Source: Deltaproteobacteria bacterium
Lineage (GTDB): Bacteria; Desulfobacterota; Binatia; UTPRO1
Length of the DNA: 40,963 nt
Assembly (NCBI GenBank): GCA_016200545.1
Contig: JACQEO010000058.1
Span: forward strand, 1-40,963
Direction: 5' to 3'
A program made the position numbers and the translations under genes. The notes below the pieces were generated by a model. The model was not told the origin of the DNA and made no database searches. It worked only from the letters and a program-made list of their open reading frames with translations. Shown one piece after another: positions 1 to 7,357 of the stretch. How positions within the stretch are numbered: the first letter of the stretch is position 1; each line of letters begins with the position of its first letter.

Positions 1-8
1 CCTCCGCG

Positions 9-138
9 CGTCGACACCCCACGCGCCGCACCTGAGACCCCTTACAATCCCCATAGGGCGACCGTCCGTGGGTCAGCGGCTTCGTCCTCCATCATTTATC
101 CACCATCAAGAAGCCGATGGCGGATCAAATGCTCTTTA
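9..138. repeat. 130-bp terminal inverted repeat, left copy
   Basis: Bases 9-138 are the exact reverse complement of 40834-40963; I compared the two base by base. Within the repeat, 98-125 can fold as a hairpin: ATCC-A-CCATC against GATGG-C-GGAT, with one A-C mismatch and an 8-nt loop. The repeat also carries the last 13 codons of a short minus-strand reading frame that ends at 96-98. It may be one end of a multicopy element, or simply the place where an assembler stopped because the sequence is repeated in the genome. Confidence 0.9.
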
Positions 139-248
139 GAAGTAGCCAAGTTGGCCGCTTCCATCTCGCAAATCGGAGATGCGCCGATTCTCTCAAGGAA
201 GCGGTCGCCGTGTCTCGATCCATCTCGCGCATTCCTGATTTCACGCAC
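96..248 (-). CDS. Short ORF ending inside the terminal repeat, unknown
   Basis: From a GTG at 248 the frame reads 50 residues and stops with TAA at 96-98. It is rich in charged residues (RFLERIG, then CEMEAANLATSKEHLIRHR, ending LLDGG) and looks more protein-like than the opposite strand. The frame stays open further upstream but becomes Pro/Arg-rich, so the true start is unknown. The last 13 residues, KEHLIRHRLLDGG, lie in the 130-bp repeat and also end a different ORF at the other window end (40793-40876, plus strand). I do not recognise the family. It may be the C-terminal tail of a mobile-element gene. Confidence 0.3.
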   Translation of the reverse strand: MREIRNARDGSRHGDRFLERIGASPICEMEAANLATSKEHLIRHRLLDGG

Positions 249-487
249 ATAGCGCGAGCGTATGAAAAGCGAAAATGTCCGAAAGTAGGATGTGGACAGA
301 GGCGGCAGGAGACCGAAGGGCGCCTGAACGGCTGCTGCGGGTGGGCTGCGACGGGTTCGGGTGGAGAGGCTAGACCAATCTAGTTTCCCTCCTGGCCGCG
401 GTGTCGCGGCCTGTCGTCACGGTCACGGTCGTCGCCGTGACCATCATCACGGTCGCGGGCCGCTCCCTGCTACGGGTGGACGGCGCC

Positions 488-502
488 AGGGGCGAGGCCC
501 CT
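488..502 (-). terminator. Short hairpin after the secreted-protein gene
   Basis: AGGGGC-GAG-GCCCCT is a perfect 6-bp stem with a 3-nt loop, 4 nt past the TAA stop (507-509) of the minus-strand gene. There is no T-tract, so intrinsic termination is only possible. Confidence 0.3.
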
Positions 503-506
503 CCTG

Positions 507-845
507 TTAGTGCGACCGCGCTTCTGGGCCTGGTCGTTGTCGCTCTCTCCGCACACCGGCTTCGCCCCGGACAGGAGGACCGCCGTGGGTCCCGGGCGGG
601 CGGACAATGTTGGCTTGGTCATGCCCGGGGTGCGCCACGGTCACGTCCTTGTGGCACCCGGACTTCATGGCGAGGCCGGGGGGGAGATCGCAGTCGCCCC
701 AACCCACCTTGCGTCCACGATCCCATCCCGGAGGTCTCGCGCTCGGCCCCGGGGTCCCGTTGTGTTTGCCTTGCGCTTGCGCCGGGACCCAGCCCGACGC
801 CAAAAGCAATGCCAACGCCAAAAAACTCCTGCCAAGTCTGGTCAT
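507..845 (-). CDS. Small secreted protein with a WGDCDLPPGLA segment
   Basis: This encodes 112 aa. The ATG at 845 is preferred over the GTG at 851 because GAGGG lies 7 nt before it. The N-terminus is a classic signal peptide (MTRLGRSF, then a hydrophobic LALALLLASGW core, ending AQAQG), so export is expected. The mature part starts Gly/Pro/Arg-rich and contains KVGWGDCDLPPGLA followed by a second Cys, a segment I remember from small exported proteins of soil bacteria but cannot assign to a named function. The C-terminal third is low-complexity and Arg/Gly/Pro-rich. A short GC hairpin follows the stop. Sure of the signal peptide, unsure of everything else. Confidence 0.55.
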   Translation of the reverse strand: MTRLGRSFLALALLLASGWVPAQAQGKHNGTPGPSARPPGWDRGRKVGWGDCDLPPGLAMKSGCHKDVTVAHPGHDQANIVRPPGTHGGPPVRGEAGVRRERQRPGPEARSH

Positions 846-1235
846 GGTCACGCCCTCGCACTCGCGAACCGGAGCAAGCTGCGTGCCGCGTGCAGGTAGG
901 TCTCAGAGAACACGACATCGCAGCGCCCTTCGCCGACTCGCGGCCAGACGACCAGTCCCCCGGGCGGGCGGCACCGCTACTTTTCCGACAGCACGCGAAT
1001 GAATGTGACGTTGACGAAGGTGGCGGCGCCGTTCACCCGCCGACGCCGCTCGAGGCGTGGACGTCGGAGTGTGCGTCACGTTGGCCGAAACTAGGACGAA
1101 ATGGACAACGCTCTGCGTCATCACGCTCGGTTTTGGGGTAGATTCGACACGGGATGCTTCTGGCCACCGGCGGTGAGGGGTGCGAAGGCCGCTCGCCCGA
1201 GTTGCCATCCACTGAGAAACTAGCCGCCGGACGGT
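846..1235. other. 390-bp stretch without a confident gene
   Basis: Several overlapping Arg/Pro-rich frames exist on both strands and look like shadows of GC-rich DNA. The only protein-like trace is a minus-strand tail, VNGAATFVNVTFIRVLSEK then TAG (1036-977), without a supporting upstream frame. It could be a gene relic. No RNA gene or repeat seen. Confidence 0.4.
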
Positions 1236-1454
1236 TCACCCGACAGAATCGATCGAGCCTTGCCGTCGCGCGACGAAGAGAAGCCACACCACGAACACGA
1301 CGACTGCGCCGACCCCGAGAACGGCGACGTTCTTTACCCACCGCCTGACCACCGCCCTAGAGAACTCGCGCCATCCGAGGGTTAGGGGTGTCGAGAAGAG
1401 TGTTACGAGAGCCGCCCACGCTCCGGCGATCACGACCACGAGTGCGAGGAGCAT
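1236..1454 (-). CDS. Small two-helix membrane protein, possibly cut by the IS
   Basis: From the ATG at 1454 the product is 72 aa. Residues 1-24 (MLLALVVVIAGAWAAL onward) and about 45-65 (VLGVGAVVVFVVWLLFVA) form two membrane spans, joined by a basic loop containing RRWVKN. The frame also opens from a GTG at 1481, but that codon lies inside the left inverted repeat of the insertion sequence. The element therefore begins 9 nt upstream of the ATG and has separated the gene from its native promoter and any original N-terminus. No Shine-Dalgarno sequence precedes the ATG. Family not recognised; probably an inner-membrane protein fragment or a small intact one. Confidence 0.45.
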   Translation of the reverse strand: MLLALVVVIAGAWAALVTLFSTPLTLGWREFSRAVVRRWVKNVAVLGVGAVVVFVVWLLFVARRQGSIDSVG

Positions 1455-1462
1455 AAGCAGTC

Positions 1463-1485
1463 GGCTAGGAGTCTGCGCCACGGAT
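1463..1485 (+). repeat. Left terminal inverted repeat of the IS
   Basis: The 23 bases starting GGCTAGGAGTC and ending CCACGGAT are the exact reverse complement of 2808-2830. Identity stops on both sides of this stretch, which fixes the element ends to within the palindromic outer bases. Confidence 0.85.
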
Positions 1486-1533
1486 AGCTCCGTGCGCGAG
1501 AGTTATGTAGGGATGTGAGCGGAGGTGGTTGGG

Positions 1534-2686
1534 ATGGGGCAGATCTTCCACCCGTACGAGCCCGAGCAAACGCTGTTGTTGCCGCCGTCGTTGGCGGACT
1601 GGATCCCCGAGGGGCACCTGGCGCACTTCGTCTCGGACAGCGTCGATCAGCTGGATCTCACGGCCTGGTACGCGCGCTACGAGCAGCGGGAGGACGGGCG
1701 GGGGCAGTTGGCGTACGAGCCGCGGCTGATGCTGAAGCTGCTGATCTACGCGTATGCCGTGGGTATCTTCTCGTCGCGGAAGATCGCGCAGGCCCTCGAC
1801 GACCTGGTGCCGCTGCGCTACCTGGCCGCCGGCAATCGCCCGAGCCACCGGACGCTCGCGCGTTTTCGGGAGGAGCAGAGCGCGCGGTTTCAAGCCGTGT
1901 TCATCCAGGTGGTGCGCATCGCGCGAGCGGCGGGGCTGGTGGCGATGGGCACGCTGGCGATCGATGGCTCGAAGGTGAAGGCGAACGCGAGCAAGCACAA
2001 GGCGATGATCTACGGGCGTATGAAGGAGGCGGATGCGAAGCTGCAACGCGAGATCGCGCAGCTCACCGAGCGGGCGCGGGACGAAACGCGTCAAGAATTT
2101 GCAGCGCCCCAACGGGACGCCGCCGGATGACAAACAGCGGAACTTCACGGACCCGGAGAGCCGGGTGATGAAGACCGCGCGCGGCGATTTCGAGCAATGC
2201 TACAACGCGCAAGTGGCGGTCGATGCCGCGCAGCAGATCATCGTCGCCGTGGACGTCACGACGAACGCCGCGGACGTGGGACAGTTGGTGCCCCTGGCCG
2301 ACCAAGCGGAAGCCACCACCGGGCAGCGCCCTGCGACGGTGCTTGCGGACGCGGGCTACAAGTCCGAAGCGAATTTCCTGGTGTTGGAGCAGCACGGGAT
2401 CGACGGCTACGTGTCGCTCGGGAAGGGCGAAACCCAGCGGGAGGGAGCCGAGGCGCAGGGCGGGCCGTGCACGCAGCGGATGGGGGCGAAGCTGCGCAGC
2501 GACGACGGACGGCGACGCTTCAAGCGGCGCAAGGCCATCGTCGAACCCCCGCTCGGGTGGATCAAGCATGTGCTTGGCTTCCGCGCGTTCTCGATGCGTG
2601 GGCACCGCAAGGCCGCCGGCGAGTGGAGCCTGGTGTGCCTCGTGATGAACCTTCGACGGATGAGGCTTGTCGCGGCAATCGCATGA
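1534..2686 (+). pseudogene. IS1182-family transposase, frameshifted
   Basis: The ATG at 1534 follows GGAGG with 8-nt spacing (start MGQIFHPYEPEQ). The first frame holds the N-terminal transposase domain and the first catalytic Asp (AIDGSKVKANAS). It runs out at 2130. The protein continues one frame over (from about 2090) as DDKQRNFTDPESRVMK, the second Asp motif (VLADAGYKSE) and the Glu motif (RKAIVEPPLGWIKHVLGFR), ending at 2686. Between LTERARDE and RNFTDPE the family normally has a longer charged linker of several dozen residues. Here only a stub remains, so an internal deletion plus frameshift is the likely lesion. All three DDE residues survive across the two frames. Confidence 0.85.
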
Positions 2687-2807
2687 GGAGGAACTCACAC
2701 CGATGGGTCTAAGCCTGCGTGTGCGGCGGCAGCATTGCGCGCCGCCCTCGCCCACTTCGATCCGACCGACAGCCGCCCCGGATCGGTGCGAACCGTGCTC
2801 GCAACCG

Positions 2808-2830
2808 ATCCGTGGCGCAGACTCCTAGCC
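2808..2830 (-). repeat. Right terminal inverted repeat of the IS
   Basis: Exact reverse complement of 1463-1485, reading ATCCGTGG to CTCCTAGCC on the plus strand. It lies about 120 bp after the transposase stop. Confidence 0.85.
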
Positions 2831-2999
2831 ATCCAGTCGCCCCATGCTTGGCAGCTTGGCGCTTGGCACCCTCACTCTGCACCATACTGGCGCAGAGTCT
2901 ATCGAGTCCGCTCGCTCGTACCGCAGCCACGGCCCGAACCGCCGCGACGGCTCCTCGACGCCACCACGTGGAACGCGGCCAGCCGCCCGCGTGACCCAC

Positions 3000-3405
3000 C
3001 TACCCGGTAGGCTCCGTTTCGCGAGGCGCGGTTGCCGCGTCAGCAGCGACCATCGCTTCCGCGAGCGCACTGTCGAAGCAGCACACTTCCTGCGGGCCGC
3101 TCGGCGAGCTACCTCGTCGAGCGCGGCGCCGCGCGCACCGCCTTCCCCGATGCCCGACGCCGCCAGGGCCACACCCACGAGGCCGCGTGCCCGAGCGACA
3201 GCGACCCGTTGAACGACCGCAACTGCCGCTCGCCTTCCTCAGCCGCACGCTCGACGCCCCATCGCACGGCGCGCGTGAGGAGGACACCGCCGCCGACGCC
3301 GATGACGAGTCCCGTCCGCAGCGGGGTCACCACGTACGCCGTCCCCGCGCCCACACTGCTTCGCACTCGCGCGCTCACCGTGGACTGCTGGGCCGATGCT
3401 GCCAT
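3000..3405 (-). pseudogene. Frameshifted small membrane-protein gene
   Basis: The ATG at 3405 has an excellent ribosome site (GGGGAGG, about 6 nt upstream). The first frame reads a plausible protein: a short polar N-terminus, a Gly/Val-rich hydrophobic span (TGLVIGVGGGVLL), then EEGERQLRSFNGSLSLGHAA. Near 3190 it decays into WVWPWRRRAS and stops at 3109. One frame over, the same strand continues sensibly as VGVALAASGIGEGG and ALDEVA, and a further shift gives QEVCCFDSALAEAMVAADA and ends EPTG-TAG at 3000. Together they would make about 135 aa. Two frameshifts, or sequencing errors, are needed. If the shifts are real the gene is dead; otherwise the 98-aa first frame is the product. Family not recognised. 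Confidence 0.5.
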
Positions 3406-3630
3406 CGTCCGCCTCCCCTTTTGCCGCCAAGCACGCGGCCCGCTGGTTGTCTCGGCAGCCGCCCGTCGCCGCTTTGCACATTGGACTTGGCGGGCTGCCC
3501 CACGCGCATGCGCCCGCAGCGGACAGCTGTCAAGCGACGAAGCGCTCTGGCTCCACTGATCGCGCGCGGCGTTCAGGCCCCGCAGAGTCTCGCGCCGTCC
3601 CAGTATGACCGAAAGCGGGACATCCCCGCG

Positions 3631-4158
3631 TCAATCACCGAGCGGCCCCAGGATGTTCGACCATGAGTCGGGCGCGATCCGCACTGGGGCGGCACCGCGA
3701 GATTGTGTTGGCAGAACCGAAGTTGGCAGAACCGAACTCGGCGGCTGGATGTGTGCTTCCTCGGGAGGGAACGAATGAATGGGGGCATCACTAAACAGGA
3801 CCGGCTGCTCCCCTTCGATGACACCCGTGCGCTCGTTGGCTAAGGGGCACGCGATGGTGACTATATCTTGGCCATTGCCAACCGTATTGCCGAGTTCCCC
3901 TCGCTGACATTGCTGGACCCGCGCGATGTTGTGCGCGTGTTGGCACTTGATGAACTCCTTCTCGCCTTTGAACCACTTGCCGCAATCCGACGCTGCAAGC
4001 CGCTCATGTGCCTGTACGCACTCCGCGTGCTGCGGCGTCCCATCCCAGTGCGAGCAATCCGCGTCCGTCCAGTCGTAAGCGGAAACGTACGCCGCGCTCG
4101 CAACCGCCAGTGCCACCGCAAGTATGAAAGTGCCTGCGCTGATGTGGCGTGCGGCCAT
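3631..4158 (-). CDS. Secreted Cys-containing protein, unknown function
   Basis: This encodes 175 aa. The ATG (4158) shares its A with the TGA of the upstream J-domain gene, so the two are probably translationally coupled. An N-terminal signal peptide (hydrophobic TFILAVALAVASAAYVSA) is followed by a compact domain with five cysteines (DADCSHWDG, AECVQAHERL, SDCGKWF, IKCQHAHN, QQCQRGE) spaced like short helical hairpins. One later Cys follows, then a Pro/Ser-rich tail with a short internal repeat (SVLPTSVLPT). Probably periplasmic or cell-surface. Base composition is lower in GC than the right half of the window. Function unknown. Confidence 0.7.
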   Translation of the reverse strand: MAARHISAGTFILAVALAVASAAYVSAYDWTDADCSHWDGTPQHAECVQAHERLAASDCGKWFKGEKEFIKCQHAHNIARVQQCQRGELGNTVGNGQDIVTIACPLANERTGVIEGEQPVLFSDAPIHSFPPEEAHIQPPSSVLPTSVLPTQSRGAAPVRIAPDSWSNILGPLGD

Positions 4159-5018
4159 CAGGCTGATGTTGCTTCCGCTTCACCTGCTGCCCGGACCTCC
4201 TCGCCGGCCGATGTCGGATTCGCAAGCGTATCGTACGCTTCTTTGATGGACCTAAACCGCTCATGTGTAAGTTCCGAGAACGCATGCCCCAAACCAGACA
4301 CTTTGTCTGGGTGATATTGCTTTGCTAAACGGCGATACGCTTCCTTGATATCCGCAGGGCTGGCCTTGCAGGGAAGCCCAAGTGTGGCGAATGCTCGTGC
4401 ACGCTTATCCTCTATATTCTCTTTGCTGCGCCAGAAGGTATGCCTCGTCTGCTCTGACAAACCTAATCGCTGCATGATTGTGACCAGCGCGGCACGCTCC
4501 TTCGCATTGATAGGGCCGTCTGCAATAGCGACAGCCAGAAGAGCGTCACAGAGCGAGAGTTTACTGCGCAGATCGGTCAGCAGTTCGTTGACTACTCTAA
4601 ACGTCTCCTCGCAATCACTCCTTCTCGTCGCCTCCGTGATGAGGCGGGACAAGAAGGTGAGACAGTCTTGGTCCGCACCTCGCCTACGATAGAGGGAACA
4701 CATTGCATCCATCTCTGCTGAGGAGATCGCCCCATCCGCTGCGGCAACCAGGTGGGCGAGATGGATGAAGCATACGGCCATCTTCAGCGTGCCCGCAACC
4801 CGCTGCTTCTGCTCCGGCGGAATTTCAAACATAGAGTGGCACGTGGAGCACTCCGCGTACTGCTTGCTGCTGTATGAGAACGTGGGAATGAAGTAGACGG
4901 TGAACTTCTTGCCAACCTGCTTGACGGCGAAGAGCCCCGTTGTGCGACATTGTGGGCACTGTTCGAGAATGTAGCCGAGCAGATCACAGTATCCCTTGTA
5001 TCCCCAAACAAGGATCAT
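4158..5018 (-). CDS. Zinc-ribbon / TerB-like / J-domain protein
   Basis: The product is 286 aa from the ATG at 5018, chosen because GGAGG at 5027-5031 has ideal 8-nt spacing to it; upstream GTG and ATG codons are too close to that site. Three parts are visible: an N-terminal zinc ribbon (C21-x2-C24, C57-x2-C60), a helical TerB/DjlA-like domain (about 82-185, with the repeated acidic AAADGAIS and AIADGPIN signatures) and a C-terminal J-domain (about 209-267) with the HPD motif at 236-238. J-domains stimulate DnaK-type Hsp70. The layout resembles DjlA but has no N-terminal TM span. It lies 39 nt after the preceding gene and overlaps the next by one base. Its AT content is clearly higher than that of the core genes, suggesting transfer. 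Confidence 0.85.
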   Translation of the reverse strand: MILVWGYKGYCDLLGYILEQCPQCRTTGLFAVKQVGKKFTVYFIPTFSYSSKQYAECSTCHSMFEIPPEQKQRVAGTLKMAVCFIHLAHLVAAADGAISSAEMDAMCSLYRRRGADQDCLTFLSRLITEATRRSDCEETFRVVNELLTDLRSKLSLCDALLAVAIADGPINAKERAALVTIMQRLGLSEQTRHTFWRSKENIEDKRARAFATLGLPCKASPADIKEAYRRLAKQYHPDKVSGLGHAFSELTHERFRSIKEAYDTLANPTSAGEEVRAAGEAEATSA

Positions 5019-5057
5019 GCTCATATCCTCCACTCACATAGGATCGATGACGTTCGG

Positions 5058-5558
5058 CTAGTATCCTCTCTTCTCACGAAGCGCCTGCACGAGTTCCGGG
5101 TCCGCGCTCGTCCCACGCGCCAGTCCCTCGGAGGCGCACTCTGGTCCGGGCACGCCCTGCGCGACTGGGTCATGCTGGCAGAACACCGCCTCTTCCACGA
5201 TGGAATCGCCGTCTTCTGGTCGAGGCGGCTGCTGTGGCGCGGGGCGACGCCACAACTCCAACTCGGCGGTGAGCCAACGCGGGACACCGAAAACCTTGAT
5301 GCCAACGACGACGACGAGGATCGTCGAAACGAAAATGGTGACGGCCCATTCATCGTGCAGCCGTTTATCGCGCAGCCGTTCATGCTCTTCGAGTTTATCC
5401 AAGCGCTGCATCACCTCGTCGTGTCGCCATTGCTCCTCGATGTCACTCACCGGATCGTCGTGCAGGCTACTCCAGTCGGCCCCCGATCCTGCCGGAAGCA
5501 TGAGAGCAATCGCGAGCGCAAACGCCGTCGCCAGTCCCATTCGGACAGCGATTCTCAT
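5058..5558 (-). CDS. Exported/membrane protein with coiled-coil segment
   Basis: This encodes 166 aa. The ATG at 5558 is preceded by GAGGAGG with good spacing; longer upstream readings lack a ribosome site. A basic N-terminus plus hydrophobic core (MGLATAFALAIALMLPAG) gives a signal peptide. A charged, helical stretch follows (EEQWRHDEVMQRLDKLEEHE), then one strong transmembrane span (WAVTIFVSTILVVVVGIKV) and a Pro-rich acidic cytoplasmic-type tail. It may sit in the inner membrane with the coiled coil outside. Part of the same minus-strand run as the metalloprotease and the J-domain gene. No family recognised. Confidence 0.65.
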   Translation of the reverse strand: MRIAVRMGLATAFALAIALMLPAGSGADWSSLHDDPVSDIEEQWRHDEVMQRLDKLEEHERLRDKRLHDEWAVTIFVSTILVVVVGIKVFGVPRWLTAELELWRRPAPQQPPRPEDGDSIVEEAVFCQHDPVAQGVPGPECASEGLARGTSADPELVQALREKRGY

Positions 5559-5626
5559 GCGAAACCTCCTCGGTCGCACCACGCGGGCGCGCGCCAGATA
5601 AGAGCAGCGCCCGATGCCGCTGAGCC

Positions 5627-7357
5627 CTAGTCGCTGCGCGCCTTGAACTGCCCCGCGTCGTTCTTCGTCGGCGCGTTGTACGTGGCCTCCCAACATACCC
5701 CAGCAGTGCTCTTGAGCTGCACGCGGAGCGGCGGCGTTAGCGGCAGCGGGGGCATGTCGAGGTTCACGCCCTTTCCCTTCGCGGTGATCTTCGCCTTGCC
5801 GTCGAGCAGTCCCTCGGTCAGCGTAAGCTGTTGAACGCCGTCAGGTGTCAACAACTTGTTGGCGTACACGAACCCGTGGCGCGTCGCCTTCCAGCACGGC
5901 TTGACACTCAACGTACCGCAGAGCCCGCCCGGCGGAATGCTCGCGCTCAAGATGAGCGCTGGCGTCGCGTCGTAGATGCAGAGGTCATAAGCGGTCGCCG
6001 TCGTCGGATCGCCAAACTCCGCCTTTGCAGTCACCGCACCCTTGCTCCACCTCCAGGCAAGCGCGTCCTTCGCGTCGTCAGGGTTGTCCTTCAGCGCGAG
6101 CGTCGCCTTGCCGGGCACGGCGGGCGTGCGGCACCCGGCCTCGGGCATATCCCCGCACCCCGGCGTCGGCGTGGGCGTTGGCGTGAGCGGAGATGGAGGC
6201 GACTCCGTGAGGGTAGGCGCCGGTGTTGCGAGGGACGTGCCGGTTGCCGTCGGCGTGAGCGCGGGGGTCGGCGTCGGTCCAATTATCAGGTCGTAGCCGA
6301 TAACATCGAGATTGATGCCTTCGGGCGAAGTCTGCGTCACATCCGACGCTTGGTTGGCGCAACTGAACGCATTTTGCACATAAGGGTTCCCTTGCGGGCA
6401 GGAACCACTCAGCCAGTCGCCGAAATCCCCATTTGGGTTCTGGTTGAAATCAACGATGTTCGTCGTGCCACCATTGATCGAAACATAGCGCGAGCCGCTG
6501 GACGCCAGGTTCCTCGTCCCTGGAGCCGACCAGCTAAACAGATCCTGCGGACGAAGGTCGCTAAACGTGTTGATACCGGATCCGAGACCAAGTACCTCGT
6601 CCATCTCGTGCTCGGTTGTTCGCAGGGCATCATACATGCCGGCGGCGGGAGGACGCGTAAACGTAAATGGTTGACTGGAATTCAGCGTGACGATCCCGTC
6701 GTACGGCCCACCGACACCCACGCTGCCGTCTGCGAACATCGCTGGCGGGGTATTCAGGCCGACCGCTCTCCCGTCAGCACTGGATGGCAGTATATTTGTG
6801 GACAAGGCGCCCCCTGGCAGACTGGCATTTGCCGTGGTGTCATTCGTCGTTGTGACATCCGCATTCAGGTCAGTGATGTACGTATTCCACGGTATGGCAT
6901 ATAGGACGTAAGTGCTTGTTGCGAGAACGCCGGACGGCAGAGCCGAGCCATCAGGAGCGGTCGTCAAATATCGAAAGAGGATGGAGACCGTAATGGGATC
7001 GTTGAATCGCGCCTCGTATATGGCGATAGCGTTGTTGATCATTACCTGTATCGCCGCAGAGTTCGGATCGCTCGTGATCGAACTATCGAACGTGGGAGTG
7101 ATGACAAGGGCACCACTAGCACCAGTACCAGCCAGCGGAGCCTCTGTGGCCGCTGCTGTGGCGCCTTGATAAAGCTCCGGCGCGGCATCGACGCGCACGT
7201 CCCTGGACGCGGAGCCTACATGCTCACCGCTGCCGAGCGGGAACGTTTGCGCCGAGAGCGGCGCCGCTGCCATCAGAATCGTGCCGACCGCCGACGCGCC
7301 GACAATTTGCGCGAACAAGTGGCCCATTCGGTTCGGAGCGCCCTCAGTATCCGACAT
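5627..7357 (-). CDS. Secreted zinc metalloprotease-like protein
   Basis: The reading is 576 aa from 7357; an alternative ATG at 7327 gives a better signal peptide (MGHLFAQIVG to PLSAQ). The catalytic domain (about 85-355) carries HEMDEVLG at 250-257, a HExxE-type zinc site like that of NF038122-family metalloproteases. A Pro/Thr linker (about 358-400, PTPTP repeats) joins it to a C-terminal domain of about 170 residues with GDPTTATAYDLCIYD and a Cys near each end (CGTLSVKPCWKATRHG, GVCWEATYNA). I remember that domain as repeated in exported proteins of uncultured deltaproteobacterial-type genomes, role unknown. Likely a secreted enzyme. First gene of the run leading to the J-domain protein, 68 nt from the next. 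Confidence 0.75.
   Translation of the reverse strand: MSDTEGAPNRMGHLFAQIVGASAVGTILMAAAPLSAQTFPLGSGEHVGSASRDVRVDAAPELYQGATAAATEAPLAGTGASGALVITPTFDSSITSDPNSAAIQVMINNAIAIYEARFNDPITVSILFRYLTTAPDGSALPSGVLATSTYVLYAIPWNTYITDLNADVTTTNDTTANASLPGGALSTNILPSSADGRAVGLNTPPAMFADGSVGVGGPYDGIVTLNSSQPFTFTRPPAAGMYDALRTTEHEMDEVLGLGSGINTFSDLRPQDLFSWSAPGTRNLASSGSRYVSINGGTTNIVDFNQNPNGDFGDWLSGSCPQGNPYVQNAFSCANQASDVTQTSPEGINLDVIGYDLIIGPTPTPALTPTATGTSLATPAPTLTESPPSPLTPTPTPTPGCGDMPEAGCRTPAVPGKATLALKDNPDDAKDALAWRWSKGAVTAKAEFGDPTTATAYDLCIYDATPALILSASIPPGGLCGTLSVKPCWKATRHGFVYANKLLTPDGVQQLTLTEGLLDGKAKITAKGKGVNLDMPPLPLTPPLRVQLKSTAGVCWEATYNAPTKNDAGQFKARSD

Larger units (their letters stand above)
1463..2830 (+). mobile_element. 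IS1182-type insertion sequence, 1368 bp, inactivated
   Basis: Perfect 23-bp inverted ends occur at 1463-1485 and 2808-2830. They enclose one transposase gene of the IS1182/IS5 DDE type. The outermost bases of both ends read GGCTAG and CTAGCC, so removing the element would leave GGCTAGCC. This may mean that part of the apparent end is a duplicated palindromic target (CTAG). No other direct target duplication is visible. The transposase carries a frameshift and appears shorter than its family in the middle, so the copy cannot move on its own. Confidence 0.85.

Noticed and set aside
117..383. 88-aa plus-strand ORF starting MADQMLF at the left end, mirrored by a minus-strand ORF at 40855-40625
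   Set aside because: Both begin in the 130-bp repeat and then diverge at once. The left one opposes a more protein-like minus-strand frame, and the right one is antisense to vapC. No ribosome site.
977..1036. Minus-strand tail VNGAATFVNVTFIRVLSEK
   Set aside because: Looks like a protein end, but no continuous upstream frame supports it within the region; kept only as a possible relic.
6162..6285. Repetitive GGCGTGGGCGTTGGCGTG tract considered as a minisatellite or CRISPR-like array
   Set aside because: It is the coding sequence of the Pro/Thr linker of the metalloprotease; units are short and in frame, with no spacers.
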